NCBI GenBank assembly: GCA_050011895.1
Contig: JBEKIF010000014.1
Location: 51,738-115,737, forward strand
Reading direction: 5' to 3'
From: DATBGO01 sp050011895
Lineage (GTDB): Bacteria; Actinomycetota; Actinomycetes; Streptosporangiales; Streptosporangiaceae
DNA: 64,000 bases
Shown here piece after piece: positions 43,982-52,162 of the stretch. The notes under the pieces were generated by a model. It made no database searches and had not been told where the DNA came from. It saw only the letters and a list, made by a program, of their open reading frames with translations. The number at the start of each line of letters is the position of its first letter. Position 1 is the first letter of the stretch. Both the position numbers and the translations under genes were made by a program.

Positions 43982-44754
43982 ACCTCGTCCGCCAGTCCTG
44001 GGTGCTGCTGACCACCAGGTACCTGCGCCAGCTCTACCGCCAGCCTGCGGTCATCGGGATCACGCTCACCCAGCCAGTCATCTGGCTGCTGCTCTTCGGA
44101 GCCCTGTTCAAGAAGGTCACCGAGATCCCGGGCTTCGGCGGCGGGAACTACATCACCTACCTGACACCGGGCGTAGTGGTCATGACGGCCCTCTTCTCGT
44201 CCAGCTGGACCGGCATGGCCTATATCGAGGACATGGACTCCGGCGTCATGGACAGGTTCCTGACCGCGCCCATCCCCCGCGCCGCCCTGATCACCGCAAG
44301 CCTCGCCTACCAGGCGGTCACGACCGTGGTCCAGTCCGCCGTCATCATCGCGCTCGGCTGGGCCATGGGGGCCCGCTTCCCGGGCGGCGCCGCGGGCATC
44401 GCGGCCCTGATAGCGATCTCGGTGCTGATCGCGCTCGCGATGGCCGGCCTGTCCAACGGTCTTGCGCTGCTGGCCCGCCAGCGCGAGACGCTGATCGCCG
44501 CGTCGACCACGCTCGTGCTGCCGCTGACCTTCCTGTCCGGTGCCTTTCTCTCGCTGCGGCTCGTCCCCGGCTGGATCGCCGCCACCGCCAGGTTCAACCC
44601 GGTCAACTGGGCGGCCAGCGCCGGGCGGCTGGCCATCGGCGGCCAGTCCGGCTGGGGCACGGTGGGCTCCTACGCCGGCTTCCTCGCCATCGCGCTCGTA
44701 CTGACCGCCGCAGCCTCCACCCGGGCATTCCGCGCCTACCAGCGCTCCGTCTGA
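43978..44754 (+). CDS. DrrB-like ABC-2 exporter permease
   Basis: A 258-residue permease with six helices. Signatures are LTTRYLRQLYRQPAVIGITLTQPVIWLLLFGALF, YITYLTPGVVVMTALFSSSWTGMAYIEDMDSGVMDRFLTAPIPRAALI and PLTFLSGAFLSLRLVPGWIAATARFNPVNWA, all DrrB-like. The ATG lies in the ATPase stop (ATGA). Together they form a half-size exporter, probably a dimer of two ATPases and two permeases, for a hydrophobic compound that may also be the TetR ligand. Confidence 0.92.
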   Translation: MNLVRQSWVLLTTRYLRQLYRQPAVIGITLTQPVIWLLLFGALFKKVTEIPGFGGGNYITYLTPGVVVMTALFSSSWTGMAYIEDMDSGVMDRFLTAPIPRAALITASLAYQAVTTVVQSAVIIALGWAMGARFPGGAAGIAALIAISVLIALAMAGLSNGLALLARQRETLIAASTTLVLPLTFLSGAFLSLRLVPGWIAATARFNPVNWAASAGRLAIGGQSGWGTVGSYAGFLAIALVLTAAASTRAFRAYQRSV

Positions 44755-44825
44755 TCCGCGGCTGACCACGGCAGGGGCGCTTTCATGATCGCGGTCGATA
44801 GCTGGGCCGCCGCCCCCCCAGACAC

Positions 44826-44837
44826 CCATGATCATGG
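44826..44837. repeat. 12-bp perfect palindrome CCATGATCATGG between convergent genes
   Basis: A perfect palindrome with a related half-site TTTCATGATCGCGG at 44781-44794. It lies between the exporter permease stop and the rlmB stop, so it is not a promoter. It could be a terminator-region or dispersed repeat; its genome copy number cannot be judged here. Confidence 0.4.
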
Positions 44838-44861
44838 AATGAGAGCCCCACGGCCGACCGG

Positions 44862-45980
44862 CTAGCGGCTGGACGCCGATCGTGCCCTGGCCACTTCGTA
44901 CAGGGCGATGCTCGCGGCGACGCCGGCGTTCAGCGACTGCGCAGCAGCGGAGATCGGGATCCTGGTCAGGACGTCGCAGCGCTGCGCGACCAGCCTGGAC
45001 AGCCCCCGGCCCTCCGACCCGACCACCAGCACAAGCGGGGAGTCCGCCAGCTCAAGCTCGCTGATCGGCGTGCCGCCGCCCCCGTCAAGCCCGGCGATGA
45101 ACAGCCCGGCTTCCTGATAACCGGCCAGCACGCGGACCAGGTTAGCCGCCTGGGCGACTGGCACCCGGGCCAGCGCGCCGGCCGACGCCTTCCACGCTCC
45201 TGCGGTGACGCCAGCGGAGCGCCGCACCGGCACCAGCACCCCGTGCCCCCCGAACGCGGCTACCGAGCGGACCACCGCGCCCAGGTTCCTCGGGTCCGTG
45301 ACACCGTCGAGCGCGACGATGAGCGGCTGGTCTCCGGCCACGGCCGCTCGGGCGAGCAGGTCGTCGGGGTGCGCATAGGCATAGGGCCGGACCCGTAGCG
45401 CCAGGCCCTGGTGCACCGCGCCGCCGGTGATCCGGTCCAGCTCGTCGCGCCCGGCCTCGACCACCGGGATCCTGGCGTCGGCGGCCAGCTTGATGGCCTC
45501 GCTGATCCGGTCATCGGCGTCCAGCCGCGGCCCGACGTGCAGTGCGGTCGCCGGCACCGCGGCGCGCAGCGATTCAAGTACCGCGTTCCTCCCGGCGACC
45601 ATCTCAGTGCCGCCTGGCGACCGGGATTTCGATGGATAACGGCCCGCGGGCGCCGGTCCCGTCGATCCGCGGGAGGTGCCGCGGGCGGTACGGTCCCCGG
45701 GCGCCGGTCCCGCAGACCCGCGGGAGGTGCCGCGGGCGGTACGGTCCCCGGGCGCCGGTCCCGCAGACCCGCGGGAGGTGCCGCGGGCGGCCTGGCCGGC
45801 CGGACCCGCGGCTCCTGCTGCGCGGCGCTGTGCGGGATGGCCAGGCCGCAGCTGCGCGGGCGGAGTCGGGCCCTTGCCCTCGAGCCGCCGCTTGCCATAA
45901 CCGCCAGTGCCCGGACGCGGCTTGCCTGACTTGGTGCGGCCGCCTGGCCCGGGCCGTGCCTGCCTGCCTGCGGCGCTCAC
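44862..45980 (-). CDS. rlmB: 23S rRNA 2'-O-methyltransferase RlmB (SpoU/TrmH family)
   Basis: A 372-residue SPOUT methyltransferase. The C-terminal 240 residues contain the substrate-binding domain (GRNAVLESLRAAVPATALHV) and the SpoU motifs DGVTDPRNLGAVVRSVAAFG, LVVGSEGRGLSRLV and IPISAAAQSLNAGVAASIALYE. It methylates the 2'-O of a guanosine in 23S rRNA in E. coli. The N-terminal about 130 residues are a basic disordered tail with a 51-bp tandem repeat. The GTG at 45980 overlaps the cysS stop (GTGA), so translation is coupled to cysS, the standard actinobacterial order. Confidence 0.93.
   Translation of the reverse strand: MSAAGRQARPGPGGRTKSGKPRPGTGGYGKRRLEGKGPTPPAQLRPGHPAQRRAAGAAGPAGQAARGTSRGSAGPAPGDRTARGTSRGSAGPAPGDRTARGTSRGSTGPAPAGRYPSKSRSPGGTEMVAGRNAVLESLRAAVPATALHVGPRLDADDRISEAIKLAADARIPVVEAGRDELDRITGGAVHQGLALRVRPYAYAHPDDLLARAAVAGDQPLIVALDGVTDPRNLGAVVRSVAAFGGHGVLVPVRRSAGVTAGAWKASAGALARVPVAQAANLVRVLAGYQEAGLFIAGLDGGGGTPISELELADSPLVLVVGSEGRGLSRLVAQRCDVLTRIPISAAAQSLNAGVAASIALYEVARARSASSR
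45650..45790 (-). repeat. 51-bp in-frame repeats in rlmB N-terminal tail
   Basis: Nearly three copies of a 51-bp unit encode 17 residues (RGTSRGSAGPAPGDRT-type) in the basic tail before the methyltransferase. Two inner copies are identical, so the array is young. Confidence 0.9.
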
Positions 45981-47383
45981 CGGCTCAGCTCCCATCGCGG
46001 CCCGTGCGGGGTGTCCTCGACGACGATGCCCGCCGCGGCCAGGCCATCCCTGATCGCGTCGGCGGCGGCGTAGTCCTTCCGGTCGCGCGCGGCCTGCCGC
46101 TGCTGCAGCGCCACGCCGACCAGCGCGTCGACCACGCTGTGCAGGTCACCGTCGGCACCGCCCCCTGCCCACGGCTCGGCGAGCGGATCGAGGCCAAGCA
46201 CCCAGAGCATCGCCCGGACCTGCGCGGCGTGCTTCGCCGCGCCCGCCGTGTCCCCTGCGGCCAGCGCGCTGTTGCCGTCCCTGACAGCCTCGTGGACGAT
46301 GGCCAGCGCCTGCGGTACCCCGAGGTCGTCGTCGAGCGCCGCGGTGAACGCCGCGGGAAGCGCGGCGTCGGCGGGCCCGTGCGAGCCGTCGGCGCCGTCG
46401 GCCGCCTGCGCGGCCCTGGTCACGAACCCCTCGATCCGGCGGTAGGCGGCGGCGGCCTCGTCCAGAGCCTCGCGGCTGTACTCGACGTCCGAGCGGTAAT
46501 GCGGATAGCCCAGGTAGTAGCGCAGCTCGACCGGCCGCAGCTGCGTCACCATGACGTCGACCAGCAGTGAGTTGCCGAGCGATTTGCTCATCTTGGCGCC
46601 GGCCAGGTGCAGCAGCCCGTTGTGCATCCAGTACCTGGCAAAACCGTCGCCAGCGGACCTGGACTGGGCCAGCTCGTTCTCGTGGTGCGGGAAGACCAGG
46701 TCCAGACCGCCGCCGTGGATGTCGAAGGTCTCGCCCAGGTACTTGGTCGCCATCGCCGAGCACTCGAGGTGCCAGCCGGGCCGGCCAGGTCCCCAGGGCG
46801 TCTCCCAGGACGGCTCGCCCGGCTTGGCCCCCTTCCATAGGGCGAAGTCGCGCGGGTCACGCTTGGCGCCGCCGCCTTCGGTGTCGTCGGCGGCCCGCAT
46901 GTGCTCGAGCCGCTGGCCGGACAGCGCGCCGTAGGCGCCGTAGGAATGCACGTCGAAGTAGACGTCGCCGCCGGCCGGGTAGGCATGCCCGGTGTCGATC
47001 AGCCGCCGCATCAGCACGATCATCTCGGGCACGTGCCCGGTCGCCCGCGGCTCGACATCGGGCGGCAGGCAGCCGAGCGCGTCGTAGGCACGGGTGAACG
47101 CCCGCTGGTTCCGCTCCGCCACCGCCCACCACGCGCTGCCCTCGTGCTGTGCGGCGCGCAGGATCTTATCGTCGATGTCGGTCACGTTCCTGCAGAATGT
47201 CACCTGGTAGCCACTGGCCCGCAGCCAGCGGGTGAGGATGTCAAAGTTGACGCCGGACCTGATGTGGCCGATGTGCGGCGGCGCCTGCACCGTGGCCCCG
47301 CACAGGTACAGCGACGCTCGCCCCGGCATCAGGGGAGTGAACTCGCGCACCGAGCGTGCGGCAGTGTCGTAGAGACGCAGCAT
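45977..47383 (-). CDS. cysS: Cysteinyl-tRNA synthetase
   Basis: A 468-residue class I synthetase. Zinc Cys28 is in YLCGATVQ, the HIGH motif is PPHIGHIRSG (35-44), and the KMSKS loop is GAKMSKSLGN near 265. Zinc ligands continue in the GWHLECSAMA and FPHHENELAQS segments. It charges tRNA-Cys. Mycothiol ligase MshC is related, but the full-length C-terminal DALR-type domain here marks CysS. It shares the actinobacterial carD-ispD-ispF-cysS-rlmB neighbourhood. The ATG has a TAGCCT six bases upstream and no ribosome site, so it may be leaderless. Confidence 0.96.
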   Translation of the reverse strand: MLRLYDTAARSVREFTPLMPGRASLYLCGATVQAPPHIGHIRSGVNFDILTRWLRASGYQVTFCRNVTDIDDKILRAAQHEGSAWWAVAERNQRAFTRAYDALGCLPPDVEPRATGHVPEMIVLMRRLIDTGHAYPAGGDVYFDVHSYGAYGALSGQRLEHMRAADDTEGGGAKRDPRDFALWKGAKPGEPSWETPWGPGRPGWHLECSAMATKYLGETFDIHGGGLDLVFPHHENELAQSRSAGDGFARYWMHNGLLHLAGAKMSKSLGNSLLVDVMVTQLRPVELRYYLGYPHYRSDVEYSREALDEAAAAYRRIEGFVTRAAQAADGADGSHGPADAALPAAFTAALDDDLGVPQALAIVHEAVRDGNSALAAGDTAGAAKHAAQVRAMLWVLGLDPLAEPWAGGGADGDLHSVVDALVGVALQQRQAARDRKDYAAADAIRDGLAAAGIVVEDTPHGPRWELSR

Positions 47384-47597
47384 GCAGTAAGGCTACGGGA
47401 CGTCGCGAGCAGCGCGCGGCGGGTGCGCGCGACCGCCCGGCCGAGATCGCGGCGAGCGCGGCTGGCTGACCGCCGCCACCTCCGAGTTGTCACCCGCCGC
47501 CCGCGCCCGCCGTAGCCGAAGCCGGCGGCAGGCAGCTCAGGCGGACTCGGGCCGCCCCAGGCTGGCTTCCGGCAGCGCGGTCTGGCCCGGCTCCAGG

Positions 47598-48785
47598 TCA
47601 GCCGGGGGCATCCCTGGCCCAGCTCCAGGCGTACTCCGGGTCCTCGGACTGGCGGCTCGCCGGGCCGAGCAGCAGCGGCCTGAAAGTGTCGATCATGACC
47701 GCCGTCTCGTCGGTGAAGGTGCGCCCTTCCCGCAGCCCGCGGATGGCGGCCTCGACGGCGCCGGGCTGCGGCCCGTGCGTGAAGCCCGACGGGTGCAGGG
47801 TGATCGACCCGATGCCTACCCCGGAGCCCTTGCGCGCCGAGTAGTCCCCGGCCACGTAGTACATCATCTCGTCGGAATCCACGTTGTGATGGTTGTACGG
47901 GATGGGCACCGCGCCGTCGTCGAAGTCCAGCGGCCGGGGGCAGAACGAGCAGATCACGAAGTTCGGTCCCTCGAAGGTCTGGTGCACGGGCGGCGGCGCG
48001 TGCGTCCGCTTTACGATCGGCTCGAAGTCGGCGATGTTGAACGCATACGGGTACAGGCAGCCGTCCCAGCCCACCACGTCGAACGGATGATGAGCGTAGG
48101 TGAGGCGGGTGAGGCCATCGCGGTTGCGCACGAGCACGGGGACGTCCTCGCCCTCGGCGAGCAGCGGGCCATCCGGCCCGCGCAGGTCCCGCTCGGAGTA
48201 CGGGGCGTGCTCGAGGAACTGGCCGAATTGGGACAGATAGCGGCGCGGTGGCCTGATGTGCCCGCGCGCCTCGATAACCAGTGCGTGCACGGGCTCGCCG
48301 CCAGGAATCCAGCGGTGGATAGTCCCCCTGGGCACGACGAGGTAGTCGCCCGCAGCTGCGTTAATCGCTCCGTAAACCGACTCGAACCGGGCGGAGCCGG
48401 TCCTGAGGTAGATCGTCTCGTCGCCGGTCGAATTCCGGTAAAGCTCCGACGGCGCGTCGGCATCGGCGAATGAGATCCGCACGTCGTCGTTGGCCAGCAG
48501 CACCTGCCTGCCGAGCACAAGGTCGCCGCCGCCGGGAAGCTCCCGGGTGCGGAAATGCCGCGGCAGTAGCGGGTGGTTGGGCGTGATGCCGGCGAGCGCT
48601 TCGGCATCCTCGACTCCGTCGCTCTTCACGATGGCAGTCGGCAGGTGCGCGTGATAGAGCAACGATGAATCGGAAACGAAGCCTTCCTCGCCCATCAGTT
48701 CCTCGGCATAGAGGCCGCCGTCCGGACGGTGGAAACGGATGTGACGCTTTCTGGGAATCTCCCCAGTCACCCGGTAATACGGCAT
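47598..48785 (-). CDS. hmgA: Homogentisate 1,2-dioxygenase
   Basis: A 395-residue cupin-fold iron enzyme that cleaves homogentisate to maleylacetoacetate in tyrosine/phenylalanine breakdown. Iron-site regions are VPYNHHNVDSDEMMYYVAGDY-like IPYNHHNVDSDEMMYYV and the distal TLHPSGFTHGPQPG. ATG 48785 has a perfect AAAGGAG eight bases upstream, better than the longer frame. Usual partners (hppD, fahA, hmgR) are absent. The gene sits between cysS and the DUF2637 gene, inside a normally conserved housekeeping cluster. Confidence 0.9.
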   Translation of the reverse strand: MPYYRVTGEIPRKRHIRFHRPDGGLYAEELMGEEGFVSDSSLLYHAHLPTAIVKSDGVEDAEALAGITPNHPLLPRHFRTRELPGGGDLVLGRQVLLANDDVRISFADADAPSELYRNSTGDETIYLRTGSARFESVYGAINAAAGDYLVVPRGTIHRWIPGGEPVHALVIEARGHIRPPRRYLSQFGQFLEHAPYSERDLRGPDGPLLAEGEDVPVLVRNRDGLTRLTYAHHPFDVVGWDGCLYPYAFNIADFEPIVKRTHAPPPVHQTFEGPNFVICSFCPRPLDFDDGAVPIPYNHHNVDSDEMMYYVAGDYSARKGSGVGIGSITLHPSGFTHGPQPGAVEAAIRGLREGRTFTDETAVMIDTFRPLLLGPASRQSEDPEYAWSWARDAPG

Positions 48786-48910
48786 GTCGTCTCCTTTGAC
48801 GCTGAGGTCGCTGGCATCCGGGTCGGCCATCCTTCATCCGGAAACCCATGCTCCCGCGGTGCCGTTCATGGCCTCGTGCGCCCCTAGCTGCCGGTCCGGC
48901 CAGGGGCGCC

Positions 48911-48974
48911 GCTGCCCTCCCCCGACTATAAGCCGCTGCCCTGCCCCGACTATAAGCTGACGGCCTATATAGGC
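48911..48974 (+). promoter_or_regulatory. 23-bp direct repeats and 12-bp palindrome upstream of DUF2637 gene
   Basis: Two copies of a 23-bp block, GCTGCCCT then C or G, CCCCGACTATAAGC, lie at 48911-48933 and 48935-48957 with one base between. They are followed by the perfect palindrome GCCTATATAGGC at 48963-48974. The start codon is 46 bp further. This looks like stacked regulator sites; TATAAG or CTATAT could serve as a -10. Confidence 0.5.
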
Positions 48975-49020
48975 TGGCGGCGCAACAGTCAGCATCGCGC
49001 AGAAAGGACGATCGGCCGCG

Positions 49021-50718
49021 ATGAGCGATCACCCCATGGCCAGCGGCTTCGCCGCCGCGGAAAACCACCGCGGCCTGCGGGCCCTCGCGCTTGGCGCCGT
49101 CATAGTAGGCGTGCTGGCGCTTGCGGCGGCCGCGTTCTTGCTGTCTTATTCCGGCATTCACGCGATCGCGCTGGCCGCGGGCGTTTCGCCGTCGCTGGCG
49201 CGCCTTTATCCAATGATTTTCGATGCGATGCTGGTCATCGCGTGCGCCGCGGTGCTGTCGCTGCGCGGGGCGGGACTTGCGGCCCGGTGCTTCGCCTGGC
49301 TGTCGATGCTCGTGCTGCTGGCCGCCGCGGCCGGCGCTGACGCGGTCAACGCGACCGGCACCAAGCTCCCGCACCGGCCCACCGCAGCGGCCACGGCGAT
49401 CATTCCGTGGGCCCTGGTGCTGATCGGTTTCGGGCTGCTGCTGACCATGCTGCGGCATGCGCGGCAACGGACGCCCGCCGCGCAGCCGCAGGCGGTCGCG
49501 GGGGCGACCGGCCAGAGCCAGCAGCAGGCCAGCATCCAGGACCTGCTGACGCCGCGGGAACCCGCGCCCGGCATCGCCGTCAGCCGGCCTGATCCAGATC
49601 CCGCAAGGCTGACTGGTCCCGCTACGGTGGCTGGTGCCGCCACGGCGGCTCTGGTTGCCAGCCACGCGCCTGCAGCTAGCCCGGCCACCACCGCAGTTCC
49701 CGCCACCACCGCAGTTCCCGCCACCACCGCAGTTCCCGCCACCACCGCAGTTCCCGCCACCACCGCAGGCCCCGCCCCCGCGGCCAGCCACACGCCAAAA
49801 GCTAGCCCCGCCACCGTCGCAAGCGCAGGCCCCGCGACCAGCTTCACGCCAGCAGCTACTCCCGCCGCCACGGCGCTCCCCGCCGCTGCGAGCAGCCCCG
49901 GGACGCTGGCCAGTCCGGCTTCGGCGACCAGTGCCGGGCCGGCCGCTGGCCCCGGCGAGCTTGCCGGCGACGGTGCGGGACCTGGCCGGGCAGGCCGCAG
50001 CACCGAACAGGGTGCCGACCTCGTGATCGACACCGATCCTGGCCAGGACGATCCCACCAGCGACGAGGCTCATGATGGCGGCCAGCCCGGGACCGGCTGG
50101 GTTCCCCGTGCCCGGGACGAGATGCTTGCCGACAGCGATGTGGCATACACCGGCGGCTTCGCTGCGACCGGACTCAGCCCGGCACCCACGGCTGACTTTG
50201 CTCCAGGCGCTGACCTCGACCGTGCAGCTGATCTGACCGCCGGCCAGTTCAGCGGGGCCACCGGTCAGTTCAGCAGGCCCGCTGGCCAGTTCAGCAGGGC
50301 CGATCAGCCCAGCTGGAGCGTGGCCGATGAACCGGCCGATGACATGGCCGCCGGGCAGGCCCACGACATGGCCGCAGAACCGGCCGGGCAGCCGGCCCGC
50401 GACATGGCCGCCGGGCAGGCCCACGACATGGCCGCAGAACCGGCCGGGCAGCCGGCCCGCGACGCGGGTAATGAACCGCCCGGTCAGCAGCTGACCCGCG
50501 ACGCAGGCAATGAACCGCCCGGTCAGCTGACCGAGGACACTGTCGATGACCTGCTGGTACCGCCGGGCGGCGAGTTGACGAGCACCGACCTTGGCGAGCG
50601 GGCCGATATGGCGGCAGAAACCCAGACCGCTGACGATGTTCCGGCTGCCCAGCCAGCTCCTGCGGCGCTGCCGCTGTTCCTCAGGAAGTGGAGCCCACCA
50701 ACTCCGCCCGAAGACTAG
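49021..50718 (+). CDS. DUF2637 membrane protein with long disordered repeat tail
   Basis: A 565-residue protein. Residues 1-150 are a DUF2637 domain with four helices (LALGAVIVGVLALAAAAFLLSYSGIHAIALAAGV, MIFDAMLVIACAAVLSLRG, ARCFAWLSMLVLLAAAAGADAVNATG, IIPWALVLIGFGLLLTML). The remaining about 400 residues are Ala/Pro/Thr/Gly-rich and include PATTAV and DMAAGQAH repeats. DUF2637 proteins occur in actinomycetes beside conjugation or regulatory genes; their function is unknown. The stop overlaps the ispF stop (CTAG, 50715-50718), so the two genes converge. It replaces part of the usual ispF-cysS spacing. Confidence 0.8.
   Translation: MSDHPMASGFAAAENHRGLRALALGAVIVGVLALAAAAFLLSYSGIHAIALAAGVSPSLARLYPMIFDAMLVIACAAVLSLRGAGLAARCFAWLSMLVLLAAAAGADAVNATGTKLPHRPTAAATAIIPWALVLIGFGLLLTMLRHARQRTPAAQPQAVAGATGQSQQQASIQDLLTPREPAPGIAVSRPDPDPARLTGPATVAGAATAALVASHAPAASPATTAVPATTAVPATTAVPATTAVPATTAGPAPAASHTPKASPATVASAGPATSFTPAATPAATALPAAASSPGTLASPASATSAGPAAGPGELAGDGAGPGRAGRSTEQGADLVIDTDPGQDDPTSDEAHDGGQPGTGWVPRARDEMLADSDVAYTGGFAATGLSPAPTADFAPGADLDRAADLTAGQFSGATGQFSRPAGQFSRADQPSWSVADEPADDMAAGQAHDMAAEPAGQPARDMAAGQAHDMAAEPAGQPARDAGNEPPGQQLTRDAGNEPPGQLTEDTVDDLLVPPGGELTSTDLGERADMAAETQTADDVPAAQPAPAALPLFLRKWSPPTPPED
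49684..49770 (+). repeat. 18-bp in-frame repeats in DUF2637 gene
   Basis: Four exact 18-bp copies and a partial fifth encode PATTAV hexapeptides in the disordered tail. Confidence 0.95.
50341..50460 (+). repeat. 60-bp perfect in-frame duplication in DUF2637 gene
   Basis: Bases 50341-50400 and 50401-50460 are identical. Each encodes 20 residues (DMAAGQAHDMAAEPAGQPAR-type). A related 42-bp pair (DAGNEPPGQ) follows directly. Confidence 0.95.
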
Positions 50719-51203
50719 CCCGGCGGGATCACCAGCGCCGTCGCGATGGCCGCTATGCCTTCACCACGGCCGGTGAGGCCTAGCCCGTCAGTTGTCGTTC
50801 CTGACACGCTCACCGGCGCGCCGCCCAGCACCGCTGACAGAGCATTCTGCGCCTCGTCCCTGCGGCCGGCGATCTTCGGGCGATTGCCGATCACCTGGAC
50901 GGCGACGTTCCCGACGGCGAAACCCGCCGTCCCGAGCAGCCGTACGGTCTCGGCGAGCAGCGTGACGCCCCTGGCGCCGGCCCACTCAGGCAAGCTAGTG
51001 CCGAAGTGAGCGCCCAAGTCGCCGAGGCCGGCCGCCGAAAGCAGCGCGTCACACACCGCGTGCGACGCGACGTCTCCATCGGAATGGCCGATCAGGCCAG
51101 GCTCGCCCGGCCAGAGCAGACCGGCGAGGTACAACGGCCTGCCGTCTCCGAATGGGTGCACGTCGGTACCGACACCAACGCGCGGCAAAATGCTAGACGT
51201 CAT
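50715..51203 (-). CDS. ispF: 2-C-methyl-D-erythritol 2,4-cyclodiphosphate synthase
   Basis: A 162-residue MEP-pathway enzyme that forms MEcPP from CDP-methylerythritol phosphate. Zinc ligands are Asp14 and His16 in GTDVHPF and His48 in HSDGDVASHAV. The signature SGTTTDGLGLTGRGEGIAAIATALV is at the C-terminus. Length is normal and there is no ispD fusion. In most actinomycetes ispD sits between carD and ispF; only 93 bp separate them here, so ispD must be elsewhere. The ribosome site is weak (TGGGGT). Confidence 0.95.
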   Translation of the reverse strand: MTSSILPRVGVGTDVHPFGDGRPLYLAGLLWPGEPGLIGHSDGDVASHAVCDALLSAAGLGDLGAHFGTSLPEWAGARGVTLLAETVRLLGTAGFAVGNVAVQVIGNRPKIAGRRDEAQNALSAVLGGAPVSVSGTTTDGLGLTGRGEGIAAIATALVIPPG

Positions 51204-51296
51204 GACCCCAGCGAATCAGAAGCCCAGGAACTTCGGCGGGAATCCAGCCTGAACTGGGCATACCCCAACGACTCACGGACGCGCCGACGGTCCGGA

Positions 51297-51779
51297 TCAG
51301 GAACCGAGAATCTCGTCAAGCAAGGCCTCGGCCTTGTCCTCGTTGGTCTTCTCGGCCAGCGCGAGCTCGCTCACGAGAATCTGCCTCGCCTTGGCGAGCA
51401 TGCGCTTCTCACCGGCGGAAAGGCCACGCTCCCTATCTCGGCGCCACAGGTCACGAACGACCTCGGCGACCTTGTTCACGTCGCCCGAGGCGAGCTTCTC
51501 CAGGTTGGCCTTGTACCGCCGGGACCAGTTAGTCGGCTCCTCGGTGTACGGGGCGCGCAGCACCTCGAAAACACGCTCAAGCCCTTCCTGCCCGACCACA
51601 TCCCTGACGCCCACCAGCTCGGCGTTGTCTGCGGGGACGCGCACAGTCAGGTCGCCCTTGTCGACCTTCAGCACGAGGTAAGTTCTATCCTCACCTTTGA
51701 TCGAACGGGTCTCGATCTCTTCGATCCGAGCAGCCCCATGGTGGGGGTAGACGACCGTGTCGCCGACCTTGAAAGACAT
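51297..51779 (-). CDS. carD: CarD-family transcription regulator
   Basis: A 160-residue RNA-polymerase-binding protein. The RID Tudor-like domain is MSFKVGDTVVYPHHGAARIEEIETRSIKGEDRTYLVLKV (1-39), and the C-terminal helical DNA-binding part includes ANLEKLASGDVNKVAEVVRDLWRRDRERGLSAGEKRML with the conserved Trp that stabilises open complexes. It is essential in mycobacteria and regulates rRNA transcription. A TAAGAT -10-like element lies 28-33 bases upstream of the ATG (51807-51812 on the plus strand). Confidence 0.96.
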   Translation of the reverse strand: MSFKVGDTVVYPHHGAARIEEIETRSIKGEDRTYLVLKVDKGDLTVRVPADNAELVGVRDVVGQEGLERVFEVLRAPYTEEPTNWSRRYKANLEKLASGDVNKVAEVVRDLWRRDRERGLSAGEKRMLAKARQILVSELALAEKTNEDKAEALLDEILGS

Positions 51780-52162
51780 GTGGCAAGTACCCCTTCCGCT
51801 GCAGCCATCTTACCACGGCGAAACTGGGCGATTAGCCGACCTTGACAGCAAACATGCAGGTCAATGGCGCAATTCAAGATCCGCTCAATACGGCTCGCCC
51901 GGCGACGGCCGTCGGCAGCACTGCGGCGCCGTGCCGCCGCACCAGAGGTGCCGGGAAAATCCGCAGCTAGAGCGCACGAGCCGCGGCCTCAGGCGGGCCT
52001 GCTGACGGCGTGCGCGCTGCGCGCCACGGTCGCCCTGGGCTGTCCGGGAAGTTCGCTTTGTCCCCATGAGCATGCCCGATAGGTGCCCGCGCTGTCACGG
52101 CCGCTCGACCGGAGGCTCATACTGAAAGGGACGTTGCCGCTCATGCCGGAGAGGGGCGCGGG
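51780..52162. promoter_or_regulatory. Divergent carD / unknown membrane protein promoter region
   Basis: No gene is seen. Reading toward carD, TAAGAT (complement 51807-51812) fits a -10. The right half is GC-rich and ends with GAGAGG before the TTG start of the next gene. I see no strong dyad. Confidence 0.4.

Noticed and set aside
48361..50424. A 687-codon minus-strand frame antisense to the DUF2637 and hmgA genes
   Set aside because: Composition is Arg/Gly-rich and low complexity, it has no ribosome site, and the opposite strand encodes recognisable proteins. Long antisense frames are common at this GC content.
51204..51296. A degenerate ispD between carD and ispF
   Set aside because: The 93-bp gap is too short and no IspD motif is found in any frame.
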